Assembly: GCA_022361535.1 (NCBI GenBank) | Contig: JAKSAU010000143.1 | Span: forward strand, 1 to 5,827 | DNA from: Desulfobacterales bacterium | GTDB taxonomy: Bacteria > Desulfobacterota > Desulfobacteria > Desulfobacterales > Desulfobacteraceae | Length of the DNA: 5,827 bases | Direction: 5' to 3' | Shown: one piece after another, positions 5,745-5,827 of the stretch | Position numbering within the stretch: position 1 is the stretch's first letter | Layout: the number at the start of each line of letters is the position of its first letter | Notes under the pieces: generated by a model | What the model was told of the DNA's origin: nothing | The model's input: only the letters and a program-made list of their open reading frames with translations | Database searches by the model: none | Translations under genes and position numbers: made by a program

Positions 5745-5827
5745 TTAGCTGATCCTCTCTTTTTCCAAAAGCCTTGCATATTCTCCGTTCTGGGCTGCAA
5801 GATCTAAATGGCTGCCCAGCTCGATGA
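5745..5827 (-). CDS. ABC exporter ATP-binding subunit, C-terminal end (partial)
   Basis: Only the last 26 codons and the TAA (5745-5747) are inside the window; the rest lies beyond the right edge. The readable tail is IELGSHLDLAAQNGEYARLL followed by EKERIS. It matches the end of MsbA-like fused permease-ATPase exporters, where E-x-G-x-H-x-x-L-x-x-x-x-G-x-Y-x-x-L follows the H-loop. The export substrate (lipid, peptide or drug) cannot be told from this piece. A strong hairpin follows the stop codon, so the gene is the last of its transcript and separate from the PEP-CTERM gene. Confidence 0.75.
   Translation of the reverse strand, partial: IELGSHLDLAAQNGEYARLLEKERIS

Overview
The window reads as a chromosomal segment of a Gram-negative anaerobe. 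My best guess is a sulfate-reducing Desulfobacterota, near the Desulfobacter/Desulfobacula group. The reasons are the cysteine-rich GcvH-like proteins, the Cys-bearing PAS kinase without membrane segments, a -24/-12 promoter and a PEP-CTERM surface protein. This is an inference from gene style; no marker gene is present. No tRNA, rRNA, CRISPR array, insertion sequence or origin was seen.

Left part (1-1487, minus strand): two tandem paralogous genes encode proteins with an N-terminal region of two four-cysteine modules, followed by a glycine-cleavage-H-like (lipoyl hammerhead) domain. The upstream copy (612-1487) is complete. The downstream copy (1-503) runs off the left edge. Both cysteine modules have the same spacing, C-x12-C-x5-C-x2-C, in both proteins. 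The complete copy has no lysine at the usual lipoylation position. A perfect 13-bp inverted repeat lies between the genes and ends directly against the ribosome binding site of the second.

Control region (1488-1912): this is a divergent intergenic region. On the minus strand it holds a very good sigma-54 promoter for the GcvH-like pair. A perfect 9+9 palindrome about 120 bp upstream has the position expected of an enhancer-binding site. A second, larger palindrome lies between them. A weaker sigma-70-like promoter can be proposed for the plus-strand operon.

Centre (1913-4242, plus strand): a soluble PAS histidine kinase and, 5 bp later, a globin-coupled diguanylate cyclase form a two-gene operon. 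Together they look like a gas/redox sensing module with a phosphotransfer output and a c-di-GMP output. No response regulator is present, so the kinase partner must be elsewhere.

Right part (4243-5827): a secreted PEP-CTERM protein is on the minus strand, convergent with the cyclase. An AT-rich gene-free stretch of about 450 bp with several small palindromes follows. A strong 16-bp hairpin comes next, and then the last 26 codons of an MsbA-type ABC exporter on the minus strand. No exosortase gene is in the window.
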